A stretch of 5,246 nucleotides of DNA from an uncultured Ignavibacteriota bacterium. Its GTDB lineage: Bacteria; Bacteroidota; Ignavibacteria; Tepidaquicellales; Tepidaquicellaceae. The notes below the pieces were generated by a model. That model was not told where the DNA came from, made no database searches, and saw only the letters and a program-made list of their open reading frames with translations. Positions 1 through 5,246 of this stretch are shown here, one piece after another. The DNA lies in assembly GCA_937959065.1 (NCBI GenBank), contig CALGOI010000161.1:1-5246 (forward strand), given 5' to 3'. A program made the translations under genes and the position numbers. Each line of letters opens with the position of its first letter. Position 1 is the stretch's first letter.

Positions 1-1
1 C

Positions 2-1351
2 CCCGGGATTCAGAAATATATTGATGAAAACGAGATTATTCTTTCTGAGAGACTGGGAATAACATACCACAATTCACCTCAGAAATATCTAATTAATTAC
101 GGACTGCCGGATGAAATAAAGGAAATAGTGAAAGCCGGAAGTTCTAATTACACTCTTTCGTCGGTCTTTACGGGAGACGGGTATGAATCTCTTAAGCTTG
201 AAGTACCATCAAAATCATATACGAAGATTTTCTATTTTAAAAATGACCGGTACATTTCACCACTTACCTTTCATACAAGGAATTACACTGAGAAAGAATC
301 GATTTACTTCAGGTTGCTGATCGATGATACGACTTACTTTAACGAGTACTCCATAAAAAAACTTGATGAATATGTGGACGAAATGATGAATGTGATGAAT
401 TTTACCTCTGCAGAAAGAGAAATACTCATTAACGAGAAGCTGCTGTACATTTTATGTAAAAATGAGGACGAGATAAAAGATTTAACAGGATATGCCTCAC
501 GAGGAATATATATTGTCGCATATGACGCCATAGTGTCGGTTTATAACTGTCACTATCACGAGGTAGCCCATGCTTTGATGAATTACAAAATAAAGACCGA
601 CATTAAAGCGGAATTACTGTTCTTTCTCGAGGGCTTTGCAGTAGCTTCCGGTGGAAGGGGTGGTGAACATAAATGGGTAAATTTGGAACTTGGGAATTTC
701 TTGTTGGCCTCAGGGTTCATTAATTACGAGAGTATTTTCCCGAATGGAGGATTCATAAGCGAAGATGCTTCGATCTCGTATAATGTATCCGGATTTTGTA
801 ATAATTATTTAATAGATGCGCGCGGGTTTAATGAATACCTGGAGCTTTACAAGAAATATTCGGGCAGCCATGATGAACTGGATAAAGTTACTCCATCGGA
901 TTTGAATTTTATCAAACAGGATGAATTTAAAAATTATCTTTCCATATACGCTCGGAATAAGCCGGTAATGGTAGAGTATCCGGCAATTAATCCCCCGGTT
1001 ATTAATTCGAAGGAAGGTGTCGCTACCATTTATACTGATGACAGGTATTATCATTTTAGAATAAATACACCGTTTTTTCTCTCGGATAGTGAACCAGTAC
1101 AGAATTATGTCAGTAAAAAGTATGAGGAACTGCTCGATGGCAGAGATTATGAAGGGGAGAAATATTATATTACTGCTAATGAAGACGAAGTAAAGATCTA
1201 TAATCTTTATACAAATGAAATGTTATGTCTGTATTCAAAAGGTTTCTCTACGGAAGGGAAGCCGGTTAAGCATGCAGACGGGTATTTTGAATTTTATGTC
1301 AGAAAGGATATTTTTGATGAAGATCTATCCGGTTTAAATATTACTTATTAA
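2..1351 (+). CDS. HExxH zinc metallopeptidase-like protein, family not recognised, 5'-truncated
   Basis: The reading frame is open from base 2 to the TAA at 1349-1351, giving 449 residues with no stop. The true start therefore lies upstream of the window; the GTG at 128 is internal to the open frame and is not a good start. A zinc-binding motif HEVAH lies at 557-571, preceded by C-H-Y. A glutamate in F-L-E-G-F-A (codon 629-631) follows 20 residues after the second histidine. That HExxH...E arrangement is typical of gluzincins (peptidase clan MA), where two His and a downstream Glu bind zinc and the motif Glu activates water. The segment just before it (about 495-540, GYASRGIYIVAYDA) could be the substrate-lining edge strand. 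The region after about base 960 reads as beta-rich and has no motif I recognise. A propeller gene follows two bases after the stop, so the two are probably co-transcribed. Peptidase activity is inferred from the motif alone; the N-terminus, which would show any signal peptide, is missing. Confidence 0.75.
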   Translation, partial: PGIQKYIDENEIILSERLGITYHNSPQKYLINYGLPDEIKEIVKAGSSNYTLSSVFTGDGYESLKLEVPSKSYTKIFYFKNDRYISPLTFHTRNYTEKESIYFRLLIDDTTYFNEYSIKKLDEYVDEMMNVMNFTSAEREILINEKLLYILCKNEDEIKDLTGYASRGIYIVAYDAIVSVYNCHYHEVAHALMNYKIKTDIKAELLFFLEGFAVASGGRGGEHKWVNLELGNFLLASGFINYESIFPNGGFISEDASISYNVSGFCNNYLIDARGFNEYLELYKKYSGSHDELDKVTPSDLNFIKQDEFKNYLSIYARNKPVMVEYPAINPPVINSKEGVATIYTDDRYYHFRINTPFFLSDSEPVQNYVSKKYEELLDGRDYEGEKYYITANEDEVKIYNLYTNEMLCLYSKGFSTEGKPVKHADGYFEFYVRKDIFDEDLSGLNITY

Positions 1352-1353
1352 TA

Positions 1354-2199
1354 ATGATCATTGCTTTAATATTAAGTTTTTTGTTCAATGTTTCCGATAC
1401 CTCCTTTGTAAAAGACAAGGAGCTCGGCGGGTTCACGAATGCTGTTTCAATGACTGTCGACGGCAAGGGGTTTATTTATGTTCTGGATAAAGACAGGAAT
1501 GAGATATTTAAATTGGATTCAAACCTTAACTTGATCAAGAAAGCAGGCGGCAAGGGATGGACAGCAGGTTTATTTGATTCACCTACATATATAGATGCTT
1601 CTTCAGGACTGGACATTATAGTTTCGGATGGAAACAATTACCGTGTACAGCGGCTCGACCTTAACCTGGCATTTATTTCCGAACTAAAAACAGACCAGCC
1701 GACATTTCTCGAAGAGTACCAGTTCAGGACACCAATCGCAACGATAGTAGTGAATGCTTCCGATCTTTATATAATCGATGACGAAAATAAGAGGGTAGTG
1801 ATCTTTCCGAGAGGGTTCGAGCCGTCTAACTCATTTGGTGGGTTTAATTCTCCTAAAGGCAGGCTCACAGAGCCGGTTAAAATTGCTAAAGACAGTGATA
1901 ATCTTATCTATCTGCTGGATAAAGCAACTAATTCTATAAAGGTTTATGATAATTTCGGAACGTATGTCAAAGAAATAAAACCGGATAATGTACTTTCCTT
2001 CTCAATTTACAGCGGTATAGTATATATTTTCGACGGCAGCAGGGTATTTACTTATAGCATCAATAGCGGTTCTTTCCTCGAAATAGTAGAGCTGGAAACA
2101 CCTGCTAACAAGAGAAATATCACAGATTTTCTTGTATATAATTCAAATAAGTATTTATTATTAGAAAAAAATAAATTAAGTTTATTGATTAATAAATAA
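1354..2199 (+). CDS. NHL-type six-bladed beta-propeller protein, probably exported
   Basis: This 281-residue protein begins with a hydrophobic stretch (residues 2-12, IIALILSFLFN), read as a short signal peptide or membrane anchor, although it lacks the usual N-terminal Lys/Arg. The rest is a series of about six propeller blades near residues 28-60, 72-103, 126-152, 170-199, 213-236 and 255-280. They repeat an NHL-like pattern of small/hydrophobic strand, I-Y-V-L-D or I-I-V-S-D, then N-x-x-x-V/I-x-x-L-D. The clearest blade is G-L-F-D-S-P ending in N-N-Y-R-V-Q-R-L-D. NHL propellers usually act as binding scaffolds for protein, RNA or glycans; no catalytic residues are evident. The ATG lies two bases after the stop of the metallopeptidase-like gene and has no Shine-Dalgarno sequence, which suggests translational coupling. 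An upstream extension in the same frame is open back to a TGA at 1318-1320 but has no ATG, GTG or TTG. The ligand is unknown. Confidence 0.8.
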   Translation: MIIALILSFLFNVSDTSFVKDKELGGFTNAVSMTVDGKGFIYVLDKDRNEIFKLDSNLNLIKKAGGKGWTAGLFDSPTYIDASSGLDIIVSDGNNYRVQRLDLNLAFISELKTDQPTFLEEYQFRTPIATIVVNASDLYIIDDENKRVVIFPRGFEPSNSFGGFNSPKGRLTEPVKIAKDSDNLIYLLDKATNSIKVYDNFGTYVKEIKPDNVLSFSIYSGIVYIFDGSRVFTYSINSGSFLEIVELETPANKRNITDFLVYNSNKYLLLEKNKLSLLINK

Positions 2200-2200
2200 T

Positions 2201-2219
2201 ACGGGTAAAAGCCGTTTTA
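2201..2219 (+). terminator. weak hairpin plus T-run between propeller gene and ssb
   Basis: ACGG (2201-2204) and CCGT (2212-2215) can form a 4-bp stem around a 7-base loop, followed by TTTT (2215-2218). The stem is short for an intrinsic terminator, so it would at most attenuate read-through into ssb. It may be chance. Confidence 0.15.
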
Positions 2220-2229
2220 AATTCAAGTA

Positions 2230-2235
2230 AAGGAG
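2230..2235 (+). promoter_or_regulatory. Shine-Dalgarno sequence of ssb
   Basis: AAGGAG lies five bases upstream of the ssb ATG at 2241. It is the only strong ribosome-binding site in the window and fixes the ssb start. Confidence 0.8.
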
Positions 2236-2240
2236 TTTAT

Positions 2241-2663
2241 ATGTCAAGAGGTTTAAATAAAGTAATATTGATCGGGCATCTGGGGAAAGATCCCGAATTG
2301 CGTTATACCCCAAACGGTACAGCTGTGTGTAATTTCTCGCTGGCTACTACAGAGAAGTACAAAGCTGACGATGGTAATTGGGTCGATAAAACTGAATGGC
2401 ACAACATAGTTGCGTGGAGGAAGCTTGCCGAGACATGTTCCAACTATCTAAAAAAGGGGAGCAAGGTTTATCTTGAAGGAAAGCTTACTACTGAAACATA
2501 CGAAAAAGATGGCGGGGAAAAGAAGTATTATACCAAGGTAGTCATCAACAGCATGATAATGCTTGATAGCAAAGGCGGCGGCAGCGCAGGTTCCGAGAGT
2601 TCAGGCAGTTCACAGGAGACAGAGCCTATGACTGAGGAGAACGACGACGATCTTCCATTCTAG
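2241..2663 (+). CDS. ssb: single-stranded DNA-binding protein (SSB)
   Basis: SSB coats single-stranded DNA during replication, recombination and repair, and recruits partner enzymes through its C-terminal tip. The 140-residue length is normal for a compact bacterial SSB. Residues 1-108 match the OB fold: N-K-V-I-L-I-G-H-L-G-K-D-P-E-L-R-Y near the N-terminus, N-F-S-L-A-T at 31-36, T-E-W-H-N-I-V-A-W at 51-59 with the DNA-stacking tryptophans W54 and W59, and K-G-S-K-V-Y-L-E-G-K-L at 72-82. A short Gly/Ser/Glu-rich linker (about 112-134) leads to the classic acidic tip D-D-D-L-P-F at 135-140, so the gene is complete and probably functional. It sits downstream of the propeller gene by 41 bases on the same strand. 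Its stop codon shares a CTAG palindrome with the convergent gene's stop. No replication or recombination partner is visible beside it. Confidence 0.97.
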   Translation: MSRGLNKVILIGHLGKDPELRYTPNGTAVCNFSLATTEKYKADDGNWVDKTEWHNIVAWRKLAETCSNYLKKGSKVYLEGKLTTETYEKDGGEKKYYTKVVINSMIMLDSKGGGSAGSESSGSSQETEPMTEENDDDLPF

Positions 2664-3502
2664 TAATACATAAGTTTCATACAGAATACACTTCCGCCGG
2701 ATTTGATAAACTCGTTTGTATTTAATTCGATGATATCAAAACCGGCGTTTTGTATTTTAGCCTTAAAATTCTTTGCGCCTTTCTGAACAATAACATTCTT
2801 ACCATCCGGGCAGTGACAATTGCACACAAAGTACTTTAGATTCTCAGCGTGATCAGCTTCGATTATGGTATCGAAATGGGATGCGATCTTTTTTAAACTT
2901 TCGATATCAAAACCGCTCCTGTCCACGACAACTGTATTTGTATTTAGAATTGAGAAACACGTATCCAGGTGATACAGAGACGGGTCGGTAAGGTTCAATG
3001 TTACAATGTGGTAATTTGTGTATTCGGAGATGTATTTGTAAACTCCGGCTTCTGTACGCATACCGATTCCCCCGAATATTACTTTCTTATCGTAATCCAT
3101 TATGGCATCGCCCATAGATTCGAAATGTTTTACGTCATCACTTAGTTTAATTACACCATAACCCTGCTCTTTAAAGAAATCTTCAAAGAAAGGTACTTCA
3201 GCCTTTCGCTCTTCATTTCTCATCTTACTTAGTATCACTTTCTTGTTACCATTGCTGTCGATAAACGGGAACGACTGGTTAGCAGTAAATACCATATCGA
3301 CAAGGTCTTCTCCCGGTTCAATTAAATTGACTTCAAATCCCAGCACGTCGTAGGTATCTTTTAACATATTCCACTGCTTGAGGGCAGTTTGCCTGTTTAC
3401 TTTGTTCTGGTTTTTTATCATGAACTTATTGCCAATGTAATTCACATCGAAGTACTTTGGCTCGCACATTAAAACTTTTCTCGGGTATGTAGTGTTTTCC
3501 AT
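2660..3502 (-). CDS. DDAH/amidinotransferase-fold (pentein) guanidino-modifying hydrolase
   Basis: The 280-residue protein matches the dimethylarginine dimethylaminohydrolase/arginine deiminase-related branch of the pentein superfamily. These enzymes attack a guanidinium carbon with a cysteine, typically releasing citrulline plus an amine or ammonia. Family landmarks appear in order: D-M-V-F-T-A-N (69-75), E-R-K-A-E (98-102), H-F-E-S-M-G-D (126-132), G-M-R-T (147-150), Y-H-L-D-T-C-F (177-183, candidate catalytic His178) and, near the C-terminus, F-I-K-S-G-G-S-V-F-C (265-274, candidate nucleophile Cys274). Length and motif order indicate a complete, active enzyme. The usual HFEGxGD reads HFESMGD, a small departure. 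No signal peptide is visible, so it is probably cytosolic. The start is the ATG at 3502, with no Shine-Dalgarno sequence. No arginine or citrulline genes lie nearby, so whether the substrate is methylarginine, arginine or ornithine-like cannot be decided. Confidence 0.85.
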   Translation of the reverse strand: MENTTYPRKVLMCEPKYFDVNYIGNKFMIKNQNKVNRQTALKQWNMLKDTYDVLGFEVNLIEPGEDLVDMVFTANQSFPFIDSNGNKKVILSKMRNEERKAEVPFFEDFFKEQGYGVIKLSDDVKHFESMGDAIMDYDKKVIFGGIGMRTEAGVYKYISEYTNYHIVTLNLTDPSLYHLDTCFSILNTNTVVVDRSGFDIESLKKIASHFDTIIEADHAENLKYFVCNCHCPDGKNVIVQKGAKNFKAKIQNAGFDIIELNTNEFIKSGGSVFCMKLMYY

Positions 3503-3532
3503 AATAGTTGATAATTATGATACAATATATTT
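3503..3532. promoter_or_regulatory. 30-base divergent intergenic region, probable overlapping promoters
   Basis: This A/T-rich spacer separates the start codons of the DDAH-like gene (minus) and the SRPBCC gene (plus). It contains TATGATACAAT (3516-3526), with -10-like hexamers readable on both strands. With 30 bases available, -35 or -33 elements and perhaps transcription starts would have to fall inside the opposite coding sequence or very close to the start codons, giving nearly leaderless messages. The promoter assignment is inferred from gene orientation, not from a strong consensus match. Confidence 0.35.
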
Positions 3533-3985
3533 ATGTTAAGATTTGAAAAAAGTGTAATAATAAATTGCTCACTCAGAGAATTATTTGAGTTTCACACTGA
3601 TGTAGATAACCTTATACACCTGTCGAAGTTCAGGGGAATGCGTGTTAAGCTGTTAAAAGCTACCCTGCCTATAGCAAAGGGGAGTGAACTCCTGCTAAAG
3701 GTAACCGGTTTTGGCATTTATAGAACAAAATGGCATCTGCGTGTTACAAGCTTCAATCAGCCCGACAGTTTTACCGATGAAATTATTAAAGGCCCTTTTA
3801 AAACCTGGAAACACACTCATAAATTCGAAGATACCGGTACCGCATGCAAGATGACTGATATAATCGAATATGAAATGCCGTTTGGATTTTTGGGAGATAT
3901 ATTCCGAAAACTATTTTTCAAAAGAATGTTGAATGATTTGTTTGATTTTCGCCATAAACTAACCAAAAAGCTTCTCGAGAAGTAG
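3533..3985 (+). CDS. SRPBCC (START-like) ligand-binding domain protein
   Basis: This complete 150-residue single-domain protein resembles the SRPBCC/polyketide-cyclase-like superfamily, specifically the small stand-alone type described as ligand-binding SRPBCC proteins (COG4276-like). The helix-grip fold is suggested by an N-terminal strand (F-E-K-S-V-I-I-N), a helix with L-R-E-L-F-E-F-H (14-21), alternating strands to about residue 115, and a long amphipathic C-terminal helix (about 120-150). Characteristic segments are G-P-F-K-T-W-K-H-T-H-K-F (87-98), T-D-I-I-E-Y-E-M-P-F-G (108-118) and F-D-F-R (137-140). Such proteins bind hydrophobic small molecules in a deep cavity; no catalytic set is defined for this subgroup. 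The ATG at 3533 is the only reasonable start, because TGA at 3518-3520 closes the frame upstream. There is no Shine-Dalgarno sequence. The gene is divergent from the DDAH-like gene and lies 66 bases before the isomerase. The ligand is unknown. Confidence 0.8.
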   Translation: MLRFEKSVIINCSLRELFEFHTDVDNLIHLSKFRGMRVKLLKATLPIAKGSELLLKVTGFGIYRTKWHLRVTSFNQPDSFTDEIIKGPFKTWKHTHKFEDTGTACKMTDIIEYEMPFGFLGDIFRKLFFKRMLNDLFDFRHKLTKKLLEK

Positions 3986-4051
3986 TTTATTTCTATTTCT
4001 ACTTAATCTTTTCCCGATATTGATTAAATTCATTTAAAAAATTAGATAATA

Positions 4052-4831
4052 ATGTACGAATTCATTCAATCTGAGAATAAAGATTCGGTTTTATGGCTGA
4101 CATTCAACCGACCTGACGTATACAACGCTTTTAATGAAGGTATGTTAATGGAGCTGCAGGATGCATTTAAGAAGGCGGCGGAAGATGATAACGTGAGGTG
4201 TGTTGTATTGACCGGTTCAGGGAAGGCATTTTGTTCAGGTCAGGATCTGAAGGATTTCAACGAAAAGAAATCGACATTTAAAGAAGCGCTGGATAAGAAG
4301 TATAACCCCCTCATCAGGCAGATAACTTCACTCCCAAAACCCGTTATCTGCGGGATAAACGGTGTTGCCGCGGGAGCGGGGTTGTCAATTGCGTTGGCTT
4401 GTGATTATAGGATAGCTGTCGAGAATGCTACATTGATCGAGATATTTATTAATGTTGGATTAGTACCCGACAGCGGTTCGTGTTACACACTTCCTAGACT
4501 TGTCGGATATGCAAAAGCTTTCGAAATGTGCACCACTGCTGACAAAGTTTCAGCAAGGGATGCTTTAAAAATGGGAATTGTAAATAAAGTGGTGTCAAAC
4601 GGCGCAGTACTTAATAAATTGCTCGATGTAACTTCGAAAAGATATGCATCGATGCCAACCAAAGCTATCGGAATGATAAAGGAAATGCTTTTCAGCTCCT
4701 TTAACTCAAATCTTGATGAAATCCTCGAAATGGAGAGTAAATACCAGGATATTGCAGGAAATACAGAAGATTTTAAAGAAGGTATAAATGCCTTCCTGGA
4801 AAAGAGAAAACCGAAATTTTTAGGGAAATAA
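4052..4831 (+). CDS. enoyl-CoA hydratase/isomerase family protein, PaaG-like active site
   Basis: The 259-residue crotonase-fold protein acts on acyl-CoA thioesters in the cytosol. Visible landmarks are T-F-N-R-P-D-V-Y-N-A-F-N (17-28), F-C-S-G-Q-D-L (60-66) and G-V-A-A-G-A-G (104-110) forming CoA-binding and oxyanion-hole segments, then V-G-L-V-P-D-S-G (135-142) and L-P-R-L-V-G. By motif alignment, the two catalytic glutamates of true enoyl-CoA hydratases are replaced here by Ser112 and Phe132. Asp140 in V-P-D occupies the position used by PaaG-type 1,2-epoxyphenylacetyl-CoA isomerases. It is therefore more likely a double-bond or epoxide isomerase than a hydratase. The C-terminus (E-G-I-N-A-F-L-E-K-R-K-P-K-F, 243-256) is typical of the family, so the gene is full length. 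No other phenylacetate (paa) genes are in view, so the substrate is uncertain and I give no symbol. The leader is A/T-rich without a Shine-Dalgarno sequence. Confidence 0.88.
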   Translation: MYEFIQSENKDSVLWLTFNRPDVYNAFNEGMLMELQDAFKKAAEDDNVRCVVLTGSGKAFCSGQDLKDFNEKKSTFKEALDKKYNPLIRQITSLPKPVICGINGVAAGAGLSIALACDYRIAVENATLIEIFINVGLVPDSGSCYTLPRLVGYAKAFEMCTTADKVSARDALKMGIVNKVVSNGAVLNKLLDVTSKRYASMPTKAIGMIKEMLFSSFNSNLDEILEMESKYQDIAGNTEDFKEGINAFLEKRKPKFLGK

Positions 4832-4851
4832 GTGTGTTATAGATAGGGAAC

Positions 4852-4887
4852 ATTACCTCTTAGTAAATTGTATAAAAGGTAATTTTT
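4852..4887 (+). terminator. candidate weak intrinsic terminator after the isomerase gene
   Basis: ATTACCT (4852-4858) is complementary to AGGTAAT (4877-4883). Past one mismatch, three further pairs (4860-4862 with 4873-4875) are possible. The right arm runs into TTTTT (4883-4887). The position, about 20 bases after the stop, suits a terminator, but the stem has only two G-C pairs, so efficiency would be low. Confidence 0.35.
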
Positions 4888-4888
4888 A

Positions 4889-4911
4889 CATAATTTAGTA
4901 TAGAAATTATG
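4889..4911. repeat. perfect 8-bp inverted repeat upstream of the M48 gene, possible operator
   Basis: CATAATTT (4889-4896) and AAATTATG (4904-4911) are exact inverted copies separated by seven bases (AGTATAG). The centre-to-centre spacing of 15 bases is longer than one helical turn. The site ends 17 bases before the ATG at 4929, where a promoter-proximal operator or a 5' leader hairpin could act. It is pure A/T apart from the terminal C/G pair, so chance occurrence is possible. Confidence 0.3.
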
Positions 4912-4928
4912 AGAAAAGACGATATACT

Positions 4929-5246
4929 ATGAAAAAAATTTCAAAAAAACTCAAAGAAAACTCAGCATTCTATTCATTTATCGTATCTTTGCTATTTCTG
5001 GTGTCGGTTTCTGTTTTTTACAGCTGCAGTGCTAATATTTTCAGTGAACAGGATGATATTGCAATTGGCCGGGATATTGATAAGCAGATTAAGTCTAATC
5101 CTCAGCAATTCCCAATGCTCCAGGGACATCAGGATATCAAAGATTATGTAAGTGGAATAGGTAAGAATATACTTACCAAATCAAATTATATTAAATACGA
5201 AAAGATCTTTCCCTATACTTTTCAGGTAGTGCACGATACAGTTGTA
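4929..5246 (+). CDS. M48-family metalloprotease lipoprotein, N-terminal part (cut by window end)
   Basis: From ATG at 4929 the frame stays open for 106 codons to the last base. A Lys-rich N-terminus (K2, K3, K6, K7, K9) and hydrophobic residues 13-31 end in V-F-Y-S-C, giving a probable lipoprotein signal with Cys33 as the lipidated residue. Phe at -3 is a loose lipobox. The mature start, I-F-S-E-Q-D-D-I-A-I-G-R-D-I (37-50), then Q-D-I-K-D-Y-V-S-G-I-G-K-N-I and, near the edge, F-Q-V-V-H-D-T-V-V, matches the opening of periplasmic M48 peptidases of the BepA/LoiP kind. These normally continue with N-A-F-A-x-P-G-G and then HExxH. The zinc motif itself lies beyond the window, so catalytic competence cannot be confirmed. 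Such proteins usually take part in envelope protein quality control. No strong Shine-Dalgarno sequence precedes the start; GAGAAAAG (4911-4918) is too far and too weak. Confidence 0.8.
   Translation, partial: MKKISKKLKENSAFYSFIVSLLFLVSVSVFYSCSANIFSEQDDIAIGRDIDKQIKSNPQQFPMLQGHQDIKDYVSGIGKNILTKSNYIKYEKIFPYTFQVVHDTVV

Noticed and set aside
128..130. GTG as start of the first gene
   Set aside because: The frame is open and protein-like from base 2, and no ribosome-binding site precedes the GTG. The gene is more simply read as truncated at the window edge.
334..531. 65-codon minus-strand open frame
   Set aside because: It lies wholly inside the metallopeptidase-like gene, is Ser/Tyr-rich low-complexity sequence and resembles no protein; it is a shadow of the real frame.
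809..1054. 81-codon minus-strand open frame
   Set aside because: Also antisense to the metallopeptidase-like gene, with no recognisable motif.
3971..3982. 12-bp perfect palindrome CTTCTCGAGAAG at the end of the SRPBCC gene
   Set aside because: It encodes the normal C-terminal residues, has no loop for a hairpin terminator and is not followed by an uninterrupted T-run, so it is probably coincidental.
3986..4051. Inverted repeat TTAATC (4003-4008) and GATTAA (4022-4027) in the 66-base gap before the isomerase gene
   Set aside because: Six-base A/T-rich arms with a 13-base spacer are expected by chance in this composition. Nothing else in the gap supports a site or RNA.
1..5246. Defence, CRISPR, toxin-antitoxin or mobile-element system
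   Set aside because: No direct-repeat array, transposase, integrase, terminal repeats or paired toxin-antitoxin frames are seen. The genes read as ordinary chromosomal content.

Overview
The window is about 5.2 kb of AT-rich bacterial DNA with seven protein-coding genes, two of them cut by the window ends. There are no tRNA, rRNA, CRISPR or mobile-element signals. Genes are tightly packed, with intergenic gaps of 2 to 97 bases. Five of the six visible start codons have no convincing Shine-Dalgarno sequence and sit behind A/T-rich leaders; only ssb has one. This, together with the gene content (NHL propeller, M48 lipoprotein, PaaG-like isomerase, DDAH-like amidinohydrolase), suggests the Bacteroidetes/Chlorobi/Ignavibacteria group. 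That placement is an inference from style, not a phylogenetic result.

Layout. On the plus strand, bases 2-2663 hold a probable three-gene run. It starts with a 5'-truncated HExxH zinc metallopeptidase-like protein of unrecognised family. Two bases after its stop comes a small probable secreted or membrane-anchored NHL-type six-bladed propeller, followed 41 bases later by ssb (single-stranded DNA-binding protein). A minus-strand gene for a DDAH-like guanidino-modifying enzyme (2660-3502) converges on ssb, and the two stop codons share a CTAG palindrome. That gene diverges from a plus-strand SRPBCC ligand-binding protein (3533-3985) across only 30 bases. Next come an enoyl-CoA hydratase/isomerase superfamily protein with PaaG-like active-site residues (4052-4831) and, after a 97-base gap with two inverted repeats, the N-terminal part of a probable M48-family metalloprotease lipoprotein (4929 to window end).

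How the genes relate. Most look like ordinary chromosomal housekeeping or metabolic genes with no common pathway. The only pairing that suggests joint function is the zincin-like protein and the propeller, because of their 2-base spacing. I found no convincing evidence of a new multi-gene system. The least explained item is the first gene, whose catalytic motif is clear but whose family is not.
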